Shown: one piece after another, positions 46,759 to 55,589 of the stretch
Layout of the letters: each line of letters begins with the position of its first letter
How positions within the stretch are numbered: position 1 is the stretch's first letter
Source: Tropicibacter naphthalenivorans
GTDB taxonomy: Bacteria > Pseudomonadota > Alphaproteobacteria > Rhodobacterales > Rhodobacteraceae
DNA length: 64,000 bases
Direction: 5' to 3'
Assembly (NCBI RefSeq): GCF_900176475.1
Contig: NZ_FWXX01000002.1
Coordinates: forward strand, 1-64,000
Notes under the pieces: model-generated
Databases searched by the model: none
The model's input: only the letters and a program-made list of their open reading frames with translations
What the model was told of the DNA's origin: nothing
Program-made: the position numbers and the translations under genes

Positions 46759-48081
46759 TTATCGGCGCTTTGCCTGCTTTGCTGCGAATAACACATCTTG
46801 GGCGCGTTGCCACGGGGCGGATCCGCTCGGCAGGCGGTCGGCGGCGCGTTTGGCGTGCAGGGCGGCGTCCTCTAACCGGCCTTGCAGGGCAAAGCGTTCT
46901 GCCGTGGCCAGCGACGCCATGGCGGGTTGGTTCAGCTTGGCGTAAGCGATGGCCAGATCGCGTTGGACCCGGATGTCGGTGTAATCGCGGCCCCGCGCGG
47001 CCTCGAGTGCGCCAAGCGCCTGTTTCGGCTGGCCCGCCGCCAGATAGGCCCGCCCCAGACCGCCAAGGATCAGCGCTTCACGCGGGGCGGCCTTGGCGGC
47101 GGACTGATAGACCTGCACGGCGGCGCCAAACTGGCGCGATTCCAGCAGGATCTGGCCTTTGAGCTCCATCAAAAAGGGATCGCCCTTGCGCAACGCCAGC
47201 GCGCCGTCGATGGCCGTCAGCGCCTTTTTCAGGTTCGACTGGCGGTGATAGGCCACCGCCTCGCGCATCAGCGCAATGTCCTGCGAGCCGCTGTCCTTCA
47301 GCCGCCGCAACGTCCAGCTGGGCGCGCGTTTGAACGCCGTCAGCTTGCCGCGCGCCCGCGCGTACCAATAGTTTGCGGCGGCGTTGGGCGGATGCGACGG
47401 GGCGGCGGCGACCAACCCCTTGAGCGCGCGCAGACGGTCGCGCGACAGCGGATGAGAGCGCATATAAGGGTCTTGCCGGGCGCTCGACAGCGCCTCTTGG
47501 CCGCGAAACAGGTCCTGAACCTCGACCGCGCCCTGGGGGTTGATCCCGGCGCGGCTCAGATAGCGGACCGAAGACATATCGGCCGCCGACTCCTCGGCCC
47601 GGGTGTGGCTGAGGAACAATCGCATGGCCGAACTGCCCGCGCCAATCGCCAGTCCCGCCGTCGCCTTGGCATTGCCCGACGCCGCGCCCGCCGCCGCCGC
47701 CAAGGCAAGCCCCAGCGTGGCGGCACTTTGCGCCGTGCGCATGTTCGACAGCCTCCGCGAGATATGGCCGTTGGCGATATGCGCCGCCTCATGGGCGATC
47801 ACCGCCTGAATTTCCGGCGCGCTGTCCAGCTTCATGATCAGGCCCGAGTGGATAAAGATGTGCCGATGGTCGATGACAAAGGCGTTCAGCGACGGATCGT
47901 CGATCACCACCACCTTGATCCGGCTGGCATTCAGCCCGGCGGCGGTCAGGATCGGCTTGGCTAATTGCCCCAGCGCGTATTCGATATCCGCATCGCGCAG
48001 CAGCCGCACCCCGGCCTGCACGGGCTGGGCGAAAATCAGCATAGCCGCCATGACAAAAGCCATCATCCGGGTCGGGGTCAT
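46759..48081 (-). CDS. M48-family zinc metalloprotease with TPR domain (BepA-like)
   Basis: The 440-residue protein has a signal peptide (MTPTRMMAFVMAAMLIFAQPVQA), a zinc motif HEAAH in IQAVIAHEAAHIANGHISRR, the Glu-containing HTRAEESAADMSSVRYL helix, and a C-terminal TPR region (from about residue 230) ending in KRAADRLPSG. BepA-type proteases keep outer-membrane assembly clean by degrading or refolding stalled proteins. It lies 22 bases upstream of the dsbA-like gene on the same strand. Its start is 55 bases from the divergent aminotransferase gene. Confidence 0.85.
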   Translation of the reverse strand: MTPTRMMAFVMAAMLIFAQPVQAGVRLLRDADIEYALGQLAKPILTAAGLNASRIKVVVIDDPSLNAFVIDHRHIFIHSGLIMKLDSAPEIQAVIAHEAAHIANGHISRRLSNMRTAQSAATLGLALAAAAGAASGNAKATAGLAIGAGSSAMRLFLSHTRAEESAADMSSVRYLSRAGINPQGAVEVQDLFRGQEALSSARQDPYMRSHPLSRDRLRALKGLVAAAPSHPPNAAANYWYARARGKLTAFKRAPSWTLRRLKDSGSQDIALMREAVAYHRQSNLKKALTAIDGALALRKGDPFLMELKGQILLESRQFGAAVQVYQSAAKAAPREALILGGLGRAYLAAGQPKQALGALEAARGRDYTDIRVQRDLAIAYAKLNQPAMASLATAERFALQGRLEDAALHAKRAADRLPSGSAPWQRAQDVLFAAKQAKRR

Positions 48082-48136
48082 TGACGAGGCACCTTTCACA
48101 CTCGTAGGTCGTAGGGCGCACAGTAGAGAGGCAGAC

Positions 48137-49291
48137 ATGCGGAATTCAAGTCGTGGGAACGTCGATCCCTTTATCGTGATGGATGTGATGGAGGCCGCGC
48201 GGCAGGCCGAGGCGGACGGACGCCACATCATCCACATGGAGGTGGGCCAGCCCGGCACGCCTGCGCCCGCTGCGGCGCGCGATGCTTTGGCCGCTGCGAT
48301 GAAGGACGACTCGCTGGGCTACACGGTGGCCTTGGGCCTGCCGGCCTTGCGCGCGCGGATCGCGAAACTCTACGGGGAGTGGTACAACGTCGACCTTGAC
48401 CCGGCGCGGGTGGTGGTGACGCCGGGCTCTTCGGGCGGGTTCATCCTTGCGTTCTCGGCGCTGTTCGATGCGGGCGACCGGGTGGCCTTGGGGCGGCCCG
48501 GCTATCCGTCCTATCGGCAAATCATGAAGGCCATGGACCTTGTGCCGGTCGAGGTGGAATCGCGCGCGGAAAACCGCCTACAGCCGACGCCAGAAGATCT
48601 GGCCCAGATTGATTACCAAGGGTTGATGGTCGCCAGCCCGGCGAATCCCACCGGGACGATGCTGGATCGGGGCGCACTGGCGGCGCTGATAGACGCCTGT
48701 CAGGCCAAGGGCGCGTCCTTCCTGTCGGATGAGATTTACCACGGCATCGAATACGACAAAAAGGCCGTCACCGCGCTGGAGATCAGCGACGATGTCTGCG
48801 TCATCAACTCTTTTTCCAAGTATTTTTCGATGACCGGCTGGCGCGCCGGGTGGCTGGTGCTGCCCGAGGCGAACATCCGGCAAGTGGAAAGGCTTGCGCA
48901 AAACATGTTCATCTGCGCGCCGCACGCCTCGCAGGTGGCGGCCCTTGCGGCGATGGACGCTGGGATCGAGCTGGAGGCCAATATGCAGGTCTACCGCGCC
49001 AACCGCGCCATGATGCTGGACGGGCTGCCCAAGGTCGGGTTTGACCGCATCGCGCCGCCCGATGGGGCGTTCTACGTCTATGCGGATGTGAGCCATCTGA
49101 CGGGCGACAGCCGCGCCTTTGCCGCTGAGATCCTTGACAAAGCCGGGGTCGCGGTGACGCCGGGGCTGGACTTTGACCCCGACCGCGGCGCGGGGACCTT
49201 GCGCTTTTCCTACGCGCGCTCGACGGCGGATATCGCCGAAGGGCTCGAACGTTTGGGCAAGTTCATGCGCAACCGGGGCGTGATCGACTAG
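48137..49291 (+). CDS. Class I/II PLP-dependent aminotransferase
   Basis: The 384-residue enzyme has the fold-type I signature with PLP lysine in VINSFSKYFSMTGWRAGW, the NPTG substrate motif (VASPANPTGTML) and DEIYHGIEY for PLP contacts. It is closest in motifs to aspartate or alanine-type aminotransferases, but the precise amino acid cannot be told from sequence. AGAGG lies five bases before the ATG at 48137. It is divergent from the M48 protease. Confidence 0.85.
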   Translation: MRNSSRGNVDPFIVMDVMEAARQAEADGRHIIHMEVGQPGTPAPAAARDALAAAMKDDSLGYTVALGLPALRARIAKLYGEWYNVDLDPARVVVTPGSSGGFILAFSALFDAGDRVALGRPGYPSYRQIMKAMDLVPVEVESRAENRLQPTPEDLAQIDYQGLMVASPANPTGTMLDRGALAALIDACQAKGASFLSDEIYHGIEYDKKAVTALEISDDVCVINSFSKYFSMTGWRAGWLVLPEANIRQVERLAQNMFICAPHASQVAALAAMDAGIELEANMQVYRANRAMMLDGLPKVGFDRIAPPDGAFYVYADVSHLTGDSRAFAAEILDKAGVAVTPGLDFDPDRGAGTLRFSYARSTADIAEGLERLGKFMRNRGVID

Positions 49292-49362
49292 GGGCGCGAT
49301 CTTGTGAGGTGCACTGTGCGTCGTGGACTGCTAGGCTGGGGCAAAACCGGGAACCGGGACGG

Positions 49363-50586
49363 ATGAGCAGAGCATTTTCATGGATGGCGGCGCTGGTGCT
49401 GTGTGCCGCGCAGGCGGGCGCGCAAGAGGCGTCGGGCCAAGAAACGTCAGGTCTGGCGCGCTTTGAGGCGGGGCAGATCAGCGACGCGATGTTTGGCGGC
49501 ACCACGTTGGAGCTGGCGCTGAGCCAAGGCGTGCCGTGGCGGGCCTTTACCCTGACCGACCCGATGCGGCTGGTCTTGGATTTCCGAGAGGTGGATTGGC
49601 AAGGCGCGGACGCGCAGGTTTTGGACCAGAGCGAGGCGGTGACGGCTTTGCGCATGGGCGCGTTCCGCCCCGGCTGGTCGCGTCTGGTGGCCGAATTGTC
49701 CGAGCCTTTGCGGATCGAGCAAGCGGGCCTGTCGGTGTCCGAGGACACGGGGCAGGCCGGTTTGACGGTTGTCTTGAAAGGCACCAGCGCGGCGGCGTTC
49801 GAGGCGTCGGCGGGGATGCCGCGCGATCCGACTTGGGACCGACCCGCGCCAAGCGCCCATGCGCCCAAGGCGGCGGCGTCGGGCCGTCCGGTGATCGTGC
49901 TCGACCCCGGTCATGGCGGCATTGACCCCGGCGCCGAGCGCGACGGGTTTTCCGAGGCCGATCTGGTGCTGCGCTTTGCGCTGGAATTTCGCGAGGTGCT
50001 GCTGCGCACCGGGCAATACGACGTGGTGATGACCCGCGAGAGTGACCAGTTCGTGTCGCTCGAAGGGCGGGTGAGCTTTGCCCATGAGGTTGGCGCGGAC
50101 CTGTTTATCTCTTTGCACGCCGATGCCTTGGACGAAGGGCGCGCGCATGGCGCGTCGGTCTATACCTTGGCCGAAGAGGCGTCGGACGCGGCCTCGGCGG
50201 CGCTGGCCGAGCGGCACGACCGCGATGATTTGCTGGCGGGCCTCGATTTGTCGGGGGCCGATGACCGGGTGGCGCAGGTGTTGATGGATCTGGCGCGGCT
50301 GGACAATACGCCGCGCAGTCAGGCCTTGGCCGGGCATCTGGTGGGCGGGATCAAGAATGCCTTGGGACAGGTGCACAAGCGGCCCCTGCGGCAGGCGGGG
50401 TTTTCGGTTCTGAAGGCGGCGGATATTCCGTCTGTGCTGGTGGAGCTTGGGTTTTTGTCGACAGAGCAAGACCTTGCGAACCTGCGCGACCCGATCTGGC
50501 GCGCCGGGATGGCGGCGGGCCTGCGCGATGGGATTGCGGCCTGGGCGGTGGAGGATGCGGCGCTGGCGCGGTTGCGGCGGCAGTAG
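49363..50586 (+). CDS. amiC: N-acetylmuramoyl-L-alanine amidase (AmiC-like)
   Basis: The 407-residue zinc amidase cuts the septal peptidoglycan stem. It has a signal peptide, an N-terminal AMIN-type region (residues about 40-130), and an Amidase_3 domain with VIVLDPGHGGIDPGA (first His), DLFISLHADAL (second His) and a final SVLVELGFLSTEQDL with the catalytic Glu. The ATG at 49363 has only a short GGGAC upstream. It precedes mrcA, giving a hydrolase-synthase pair. Confidence 0.9.
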   Translation: MSRAFSWMAALVLCAAQAGAQEASGQETSGLARFEAGQISDAMFGGTTLELALSQGVPWRAFTLTDPMRLVLDFREVDWQGADAQVLDQSEAVTALRMGAFRPGWSRLVAELSEPLRIEQAGLSVSEDTGQAGLTVVLKGTSAAAFEASAGMPRDPTWDRPAPSAHAPKAAASGRPVIVLDPGHGGIDPGAERDGFSEADLVLRFALEFREVLLRTGQYDVVMTRESDQFVSLEGRVSFAHEVGADLFISLHADALDEGRAHGASVYTLAEEASDAASAALAERHDRDDLLAGLDLSGADDRVAQVLMDLARLDNTPRSQALAGHLVGGIKNALGQVHKRPLRQAGFSVLKAADIPSVLVELGFLSTEQDLANLRDPIWRAGMAAGLRDGIAAWAVEDAALARLRRQ

Positions 50587-50606
50587 CGTGTGACGATGGC
50601 GGGTCT

Positions 50607-50666
50607 GGGGGGCGCTGCCCCCCAAAGCCTGCGGCTTTCCCCCCGGGATATTTTTAAAGAGAAGAA
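50607..50666 (-). repeat. GC-rich intergenic repeat, copy 2 (inverted)
   Basis: Read on the minus strand it starts TTCTTCTCTTT and continues AAATATCCCGGGGG, CCGCAGGC, GGGGGCAGCGCCCCCC, as in copy 1 at 26545-26598. It lies between amiC and mrcA. The AT-rich end and the GC hairpin suggest a terminator-like or processing element. Confidence 0.7.
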
Positions 50667-50778
50667 AGTGGGCCGTGGGATAGGGGGAGAGGGCGTCGGC
50701 GGTTCCCCGCGCGGATGTGTTTTGACCGGATGGCGCTTGGCGTATAAGGAAGGCGCGAGCAGATAAGGGGCCACTTAC

Positions 50779-53307
50779 GTGCTGCGATTCATCTTTTCTT
50801 TCTTCGGCGGGATTTTCGCTGTTGTGACCATGGGCGCGATGATGACTGCGCTGACCATCGGGGCGGTGTTCTGGATGTATGGGCGCGATTTGCCCAGCCA
50901 CGAGCATCTGGCGCAATACACGCCGCCGACCATCAGCCGGATTTATTCGGTCGAGGGGCAGGTCATCGATGAATTCGCCCAGGAGCGGCGGTTGTTCACC
51001 CCGGCGGCAGAGATCCCCGATCTGGTCAAGCAGGCTTTTGTCAGCGCCGAGGACAAGTCGTTTTATACCCACAACGGCTATGATCCGCGGGCGATTGTTT
51101 CGGCGGCGATTGACACGGCGCGCGGCAACACGCGCGGGGCGTCGACCATCACCCAGCAGGTGATGAAGAACTTTTTGCTGTCCGGCGATCGCAAGGCCGA
51201 GCGTAAGATCAAGGAGATCATCCTGGCCTCGCGCGTGGAATCGGCGCTGAGCAAGGAGAAGATCCTCGAGCTTTACCTGAACGAGATTTTCCTTGGCCAG
51301 AACTCTTATGGTGTGGCGGCCGCGGCGCAGGTTTATTTCAACAAGACGCTGAGCGAGCTGGCCCCGCATGAGGCGGCCTTTTTGGCGTCGATGCCCAAGG
51401 CACCCGGCAGTTTCCACCCCGTGCGCCGCAAGGAGCGGTTGCGCGAGCGTCGGGACTATGTGCTCGAAGAGATGAAGGAAAACGGCTATATCAGCGAGGC
51501 GGTCTATGAGCGCGAGGTGGCGATGCCGCTGCGGTCGGTGCAGAACGGCGACTTTGAGCCCTATCAGAACGCCTTGCCGCCGCGCGACTATTTCACCGAT
51601 GAAATCCGCCGACAGCTGAGCCGGGATTTCGGCGAGGAGCAGTTTTTTTCCGGCGGGTATAGCGTGCGGGCGACCTTGGACCCCGAGATGCAGGTCGAGG
51701 CGGCGACCTCTTTGCGCCGTCAGCTGGAGCAATACGACCGTGGCTTGGGCGTTTGGAACGGCACGGGCAAGACCATCCCCGCCGAGGCGCTGAGCAGCGA
51801 GGACAGCTGGCGCGCGGCGCTGGCGGATGTGCGCGTGGCGCGGGACGTGGATCTGGACCATCCGTGGCTACCGGCGGTGGTGCTGGAGGTGCGCGAGAAC
51901 GAGCTGGTGATCGGCATAGAAGGCGTGTCCAGCGATGATCCGCGCGGAAACCGCGTGCCGCGCTCTGACACCTCTTGGTTCAAGGGCAACCTGTTCGACA
52001 ACTTTGAAAAGGGTGACGTGATCCATGTGCGCCAGATGACCGAGGACGGCAGCGGCGCGTTTATCCGTTGGTCCTTGCGGCAGATCCCCAAAGTGCAGGG
52101 CGGGTTCATGGCGATGGACGTGCACACGGGCCGGGTGATCGCCATGCAGGGGGGCTTTAGCTACCAGCATTCGGTGTTTAACCGCGCAACGCAAGCAAAG
52201 CGCCAGCCGGGGTCGAGCTTTAAGCCCTTTGTTTACGCCTCGGCTTTGGATAGTGGCTATACGCCCGCGACCATCGTTGTGGACGCCCCGATCGAGATCA
52301 ACACGCCGCAGGGGGTGTGGCGTCCGCAGAACGCGTCGCGTCAGTATTATGGCCCGACGCCGCTGCGCACGGGGATTGAACGGTCGCGGAACCTGATGAC
52401 CATTCGTCTGGCGCAAGAGGTGGGCATGGATGTGGTCGCCGATTATGCCGAGAAATTCGGGGTGTATGACAACATGGGGCGGGTTCTGGCCAACGCTCTG
52501 GGCGCGGATGAGACGACCTTGTACCGGGTTGTGGCGGCCTATGCCATGTTCGCCAACGGCGGTGAGCGGGTGGAACCGACGCTGATCGACCGGGTGCAGG
52601 ATCGCTATGGCTCTTCGATCTACAGCCACGATGCGGCGGACGGGAACAAGCGGGTCTGCGTGGATTGTGACAACCCGGAGCTCAATCCGGGTCGGTCCCC
52701 GCGCATCGTCAACGAACGCGAGCGGGTGATGAACGCCGTGACCGCCTATCAGCTGACTTCGATGATGCGCGGCGTGGTGCAGCGCGGGACGGCGTCGAAA
52801 TACGTCAACCTGCCGGTGCCCACGGCGGGCAAGACCGGCACCACCAACGACGCCAAGGACGTGTGGTTCGTGGGCTTTACGTCCAACATCGTGGCGGGTT
52901 GCTACATCGGTTATGACACGCCGCGCAGCCTTGGGCGCGGGGCGTCGGGCGGCGGCTTTTGCGGGCCGGTGTTCAACCGCTTTATGCAAAAGGCGATCAA
53001 GAAATACGGCGGCGGTGAGTTCAAGGTCCCCGAGGACTGCCAGTTCATCAACATCGACCGCTTTTCCGGCGCGCGTCTTGGGGCGGATGCCTCGGGCGAC
53101 AACGTGGTGTCCGAGTGTTTCCGTCAGGGCGAAGAGCCGGTGTTCGGCATTCAGTTTGACGGTGGCTTTGCCATGTCGGGCAGCTTTGACCTGATCCGGC
53201 CCGATGGCTCGACGCAGGCCCAGGAGGTGACGACCTCGACCGGGAAAAAGGCTGTGGTTGGCCCCAAGGCAGGGTTTGGGTCGCTGTCCTCGGGCGGGTT
53301 GTACTGA
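50779..53307 (+). CDS. mrcA: Penicillin-binding protein 1A
   Basis: The 842-residue bifunctional peptidoglycan synthase has an N-terminal membrane anchor (FIFSFFGGIFAVVTMGAMM), a glycosyltransferase family 51 domain (AFVSAEDKSFYTHNGYDPR, RGASTITQQVMKNF) and a transpeptidase domain with SSFK (RQPGSSFKPF), SRN (ERSRNLMT) and KTGTTN. Between the two lies the OB-type insertion. It starts with GTG eight bases after AAGGGG. A strong bidirectional terminator ends it. Confidence 0.95.
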   Translation: MLRFIFSFFGGIFAVVTMGAMMTALTIGAVFWMYGRDLPSHEHLAQYTPPTISRIYSVEGQVIDEFAQERRLFTPAAEIPDLVKQAFVSAEDKSFYTHNGYDPRAIVSAAIDTARGNTRGASTITQQVMKNFLLSGDRKAERKIKEIILASRVESALSKEKILELYLNEIFLGQNSYGVAAAAQVYFNKTLSELAPHEAAFLASMPKAPGSFHPVRRKERLRERRDYVLEEMKENGYISEAVYEREVAMPLRSVQNGDFEPYQNALPPRDYFTDEIRRQLSRDFGEEQFFSGGYSVRATLDPEMQVEAATSLRRQLEQYDRGLGVWNGTGKTIPAEALSSEDSWRAALADVRVARDVDLDHPWLPAVVLEVRENELVIGIEGVSSDDPRGNRVPRSDTSWFKGNLFDNFEKGDVIHVRQMTEDGSGAFIRWSLRQIPKVQGGFMAMDVHTGRVIAMQGGFSYQHSVFNRATQAKRQPGSSFKPFVYASALDSGYTPATIVVDAPIEINTPQGVWRPQNASRQYYGPTPLRTGIERSRNLMTIRLAQEVGMDVVADYAEKFGVYDNMGRVLANALGADETTLYRVVAAYAMFANGGERVEPTLIDRVQDRYGSSIYSHDAADGNKRVCVDCDNPELNPGRSPRIVNERERVMNAVTAYQLTSMMRGVVQRGTASKYVNLPVPTAGKTGTTNDAKDVWFVGFTSNIVAGCYIGYDTPRSLGRGASGGGFCGPVFNRFMQKAIKKYGGGEFKVPEDCQFINIDRFSGARLGADASGDNVVSECFRQGEEPVFGIQFDGGFAMSGSFDLIRPDGSTQAQEVTTSTGKKAVVGPKAGFGSLSSGGLY

Positions 53308-53322
53308 TCTGATTTGACTGCG

Positions 53323-53361
53323 AAAACGCCCCGCCGAGGTTTGTCCTTGGCGGGGCGTTTT
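53323..53361. terminator. Bidirectional terminator between mrcA and the kinase-like gene
   Basis: AAAACGCCCCGCC (53323-53335) pairs perfectly with GGCGGGGCGTTTT (53349-53361). T runs end the stem on both strands, serving the two convergent genes. Confidence 0.88.
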
Positions 53362-53366
53362 GCGTT

Positions 53367-54218
53367 TTATGGTTCCGCGAAATCCTGCGCGAGGTCCAAG
53401 AGCAGCGACAGCACATCTGCCTCAAGGTCATCGCCGAGCACCCCCTTGGCGCGCCACGCGATGGACAGCGCCGCCTTGGCCGCCGCCCAAGCCGCCAGCC
53501 GCGCCGGATCGACATCCAGCCCTTCGGCAAAGATGTGCAGGCGGGCGCTTTGGTGATCGCGGTCGCGCTGCAACTTCGCGCAGCCCTTGGGATTGCGCAT
53601 GGCATTGGCCAGCTCATAGGCCGGATCGCCGAGGATGCCCTTGGCGTCGATGGCCTTTGGGTGGGCGCCGACGATCACGTTGTCGTGGTGCAGATCGCCG
53701 TGCAAGGGACGCACCTTGTGATCGGTGGTTAGCATCCGCCGGGCCAGATCCCCGGCAAGGCCCATGTCGCGGCGCAAACCTTCGGGACAGTTGGGCGCGT
53801 ATTGCAGGTTGAACAGATCGCCAAACCACAGCTCCAGCCGGGGCAGGCGGCTGAGGTCGGGCAGGGGCACCGCGTGCAACGCGCGGGCGACCAAGGCCAG
53901 CCGCTGGCAGGCGTCCAGATCAAAGCCCTTGCGGCTGTCCTCGCCCAGCAAGGGGCCGGGAATATACTCCATCAGCAGCGCGCCGGGGCCTTCGCCAAGG
54001 ATCTGCACACAGGCCAGGGGGGCGCTTTCGGACCACAGGTTCATCAGGGCGATTCCCGACGCCTCATTGCCGAAATGCCCCTCTCGGTAGAGTTTCAGCA
54101 CGCAAGGTGCCCCGTCGATGCCAAGCGCCTTGTAAAGCTGCGCGTGGGGCGTATTTGTCAGCGCCGTGACCTCTGTCAGCGCAAAGCCCTCGATGGCATC
54201 GTGTAATCTGTCGTCCAA
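53367..54218 (-). CDS. Aminoglycoside phosphotransferase-family protein (APH(6)-like)
   Basis: The 283-residue kinase-like protein has the phosphate-transfer loop PLHGDLHHDNVIV (Brenner motif HGDxxxxN) and the metal motif AIDAKGILGDPAYELANAM. The pattern is closest to streptomycin 6-kinase-type proteins. Whether it confers resistance is not readable from sequence; related chromosomal proteins often act on other small molecules. It converges with mrcA and is divergent from prfB, with 78 bases between their starts. Confidence 0.8.
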   Translation of the reverse strand: MDDRLHDAIEGFALTEVTALTNTPHAQLYKALGIDGAPCVLKLYREGHFGNEASGIALMNLWSESAPLACVQILGEGPGALLMEYIPGPLLGEDSRKGFDLDACQRLALVARALHAVPLPDLSRLPRLELWFGDLFNLQYAPNCPEGLRRDMGLAGDLARRMLTTDHKVRPLHGDLHHDNVIVGAHPKAIDAKGILGDPAYELANAMRNPKGCAKLQRDRDHQSARLHIFAEGLDVDPARLAAWAAAKAALSIAWRAKGVLGDDLEADVLSLLLDLAQDFAEP

Positions 54219-54296
54219 GGCAAAGCCCCCGTCTTGCTACGTCCTTGGTCCCTTGGTATCACGCAGCACCCGAAGGGACGAGACAGGATCAAACCG

Positions 54297-55421
54297 ATGC
54301 GCGCAGAAGCTCAGAACAACGCCGACAAGGTGCAAAAATCCATCGACTTGCTGGCGCAGCGGTTGGGGGCGGAAACGGCGCAGCACCGGCTGGAGGAATT
54401 CAACGCCCGGGTTGAGGACCCCAACCTGTGGGACGACCCGGCGGCGGCGCAAAAGCTGATGCGTGAGCGGCAGGCCTTGGTCGATGCGATCGAGACCTAC
54501 GAGTCGATCAAGCAAGAGCTTGAAGATCAGGTCGAGCTGATCGAGATGGGCGAGATGGAAGACGACGAGGAAATCGTCGCAGAGGCCGAAGGCGCGCTGA
54601 AAGCGCTGGTCGAGAAGGCCGCCAAGAAAGAGCTCGAGGCGTTGCTGGACGGCGAGACCGACGGCAACGATGCGTTCTTGGAAATCAAGGCGGGCGCGGG
54701 CGGCACCGAAGCCTGCGACTGGGCGTCGATGCTGGCGCGGATGTATGTCCGCTGGGCCGAGAGCCGCGGCTTTGAAGTAGACCTGCAAGAAGAGACCCCC
54801 GGCGCCGAAGCGGGCATCAAATCGGTGACCTATCAGATCAAGGGCAAGAACGCCTATGGCTGGCTGAAGTCCGAAAGCGGCACGCACCGGCTTGTGCGGA
54901 TTTCGCCCTTTGGCAAAGGCACGCGCGAGACGTCTTTTGCCGCCGTGGGCGCGTATCCAGTGATCGACGACAACATCGAGATCGAGGTGAACCCGGCGGA
55001 TATCCGCATCGACACCTATCGCTCGTCCGGTGCGGGCGGGCAGCACGTGAACACCACCGACTCGGCGGTGCGGATCACCCACCACCCCACGGGGATCGTG
55101 GTGACCTCGTCGGAAAAATCGCAGCACCAGAACCGCGACATCGCCATGAAAGCGCTGAAATCGCGCCTCTACCAGTTGGAACTGGACCGCCGCAATGCCG
55201 AGGTGAACGCGCTGCACGAGGCCAAGGGCGACGCAGGCTGGGGCGCGCAGATCCGCAGCTACTTCTTGCAGCCCTACCAGTTGGTGAAAGACCTGCGGAC
55301 GAACTACGAAACCTCGGACAGCCAAGGCGTGCTGGACGGCGACCTTGACCCGTTCATGGAAGCCACGCTGGCCATGCAGGTCGCGGGCAAGAGCCGGGCA
55401 GACGCGCGCGGGGACGAGTAA
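54297..55421 (+). CDS. prfB: Peptide chain release factor 2
   Basis: RF2 ends translation at UGA and UAA. The 374-residue protein has the codon-recognition tripeptide SPF (LVRISPFGKGTRETSF) and the peptidyl-hydrolysis GGQ (SGAGGQHVNTTDSAVRITH). The gene is one continuous frame. The programmed +1 frameshift near codon 25 that many bacteria use is absent, as usual in alphaproteobacteria. The start at 54297 (MRAEAQNNADKVQKS) matches relatives; an upstream start at 54234 adds unrelated residues. Confidence 0.96.
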   Translation: MRAEAQNNADKVQKSIDLLAQRLGAETAQHRLEEFNARVEDPNLWDDPAAAQKLMRERQALVDAIETYESIKQELEDQVELIEMGEMEDDEEIVAEAEGALKALVEKAAKKELEALLDGETDGNDAFLEIKAGAGGTEACDWASMLARMYVRWAESRGFEVDLQEETPGAEAGIKSVTYQIKGKNAYGWLKSESGTHRLVRISPFGKGTRETSFAAVGAYPVIDDNIEIEVNPADIRIDTYRSSGAGGQHVNTTDSAVRITHHPTGIVVTSSEKSQHQNRDIAMKALKSRLYQLELDRRNAEVNALHEAKGDAGWGAQIRSYFLQPYQLVKDLRTNYETSDSQGVLDGDLDPFMEATLAMQVAGKSRADARGDE

Positions 55422-55474
55422 CCAAATCTTTTATCAAAAGATTTGCAAATTCCTTTTTTAAGGAATTTGCCCCC
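55422..55474. repeat. Double-hairpin repeat, copy 2
   Basis: Stem 1 AAATCTTTT/AAAAGATTT, stem 2 AAATTCCTT/AAGGAATTT, with loops ATC and TTTT. It begins one base after the prfB stop. The run ends with GCCCCC rather than GGCC. Confidence 0.85.
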
Positions 55475-55495
55475 GCGTGACTTGAGAAAACTTTT

Positions 55496-55509
55496 TTGAT
55501 CTAAATCAA
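55496..55509. promoter_or_regulatory. FNR box upstream of the DUF2189 gene
   Basis: TTGAT-CTAA-ATCAA is a perfect FNR consensus. The DUF2189 gene starts 80 bases downstream, which allows a class II promoter with a start point near 55544. Confidence 0.75.
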
Positions 55510-55589
55510 AAATTTATGGCTTCGGCGTCTTGCCTGAGGCCGCCCTAGCCCTTTTACTGGACATCAGGTCATGTTCAGGGGAGGGACAC

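Noticed and set aside
49447-51861. An 804-codon minus-strand frame across amiC and mrcA
   Set aside because: Both genes on the plus strand are well supported by motifs and terminators, so the long frame is an artefact.
54297-54420. Programmed frameshift expected in prfB
   Set aside because: The reading frame is continuous with no in-frame stop near codon 25, so no recoding is needed.
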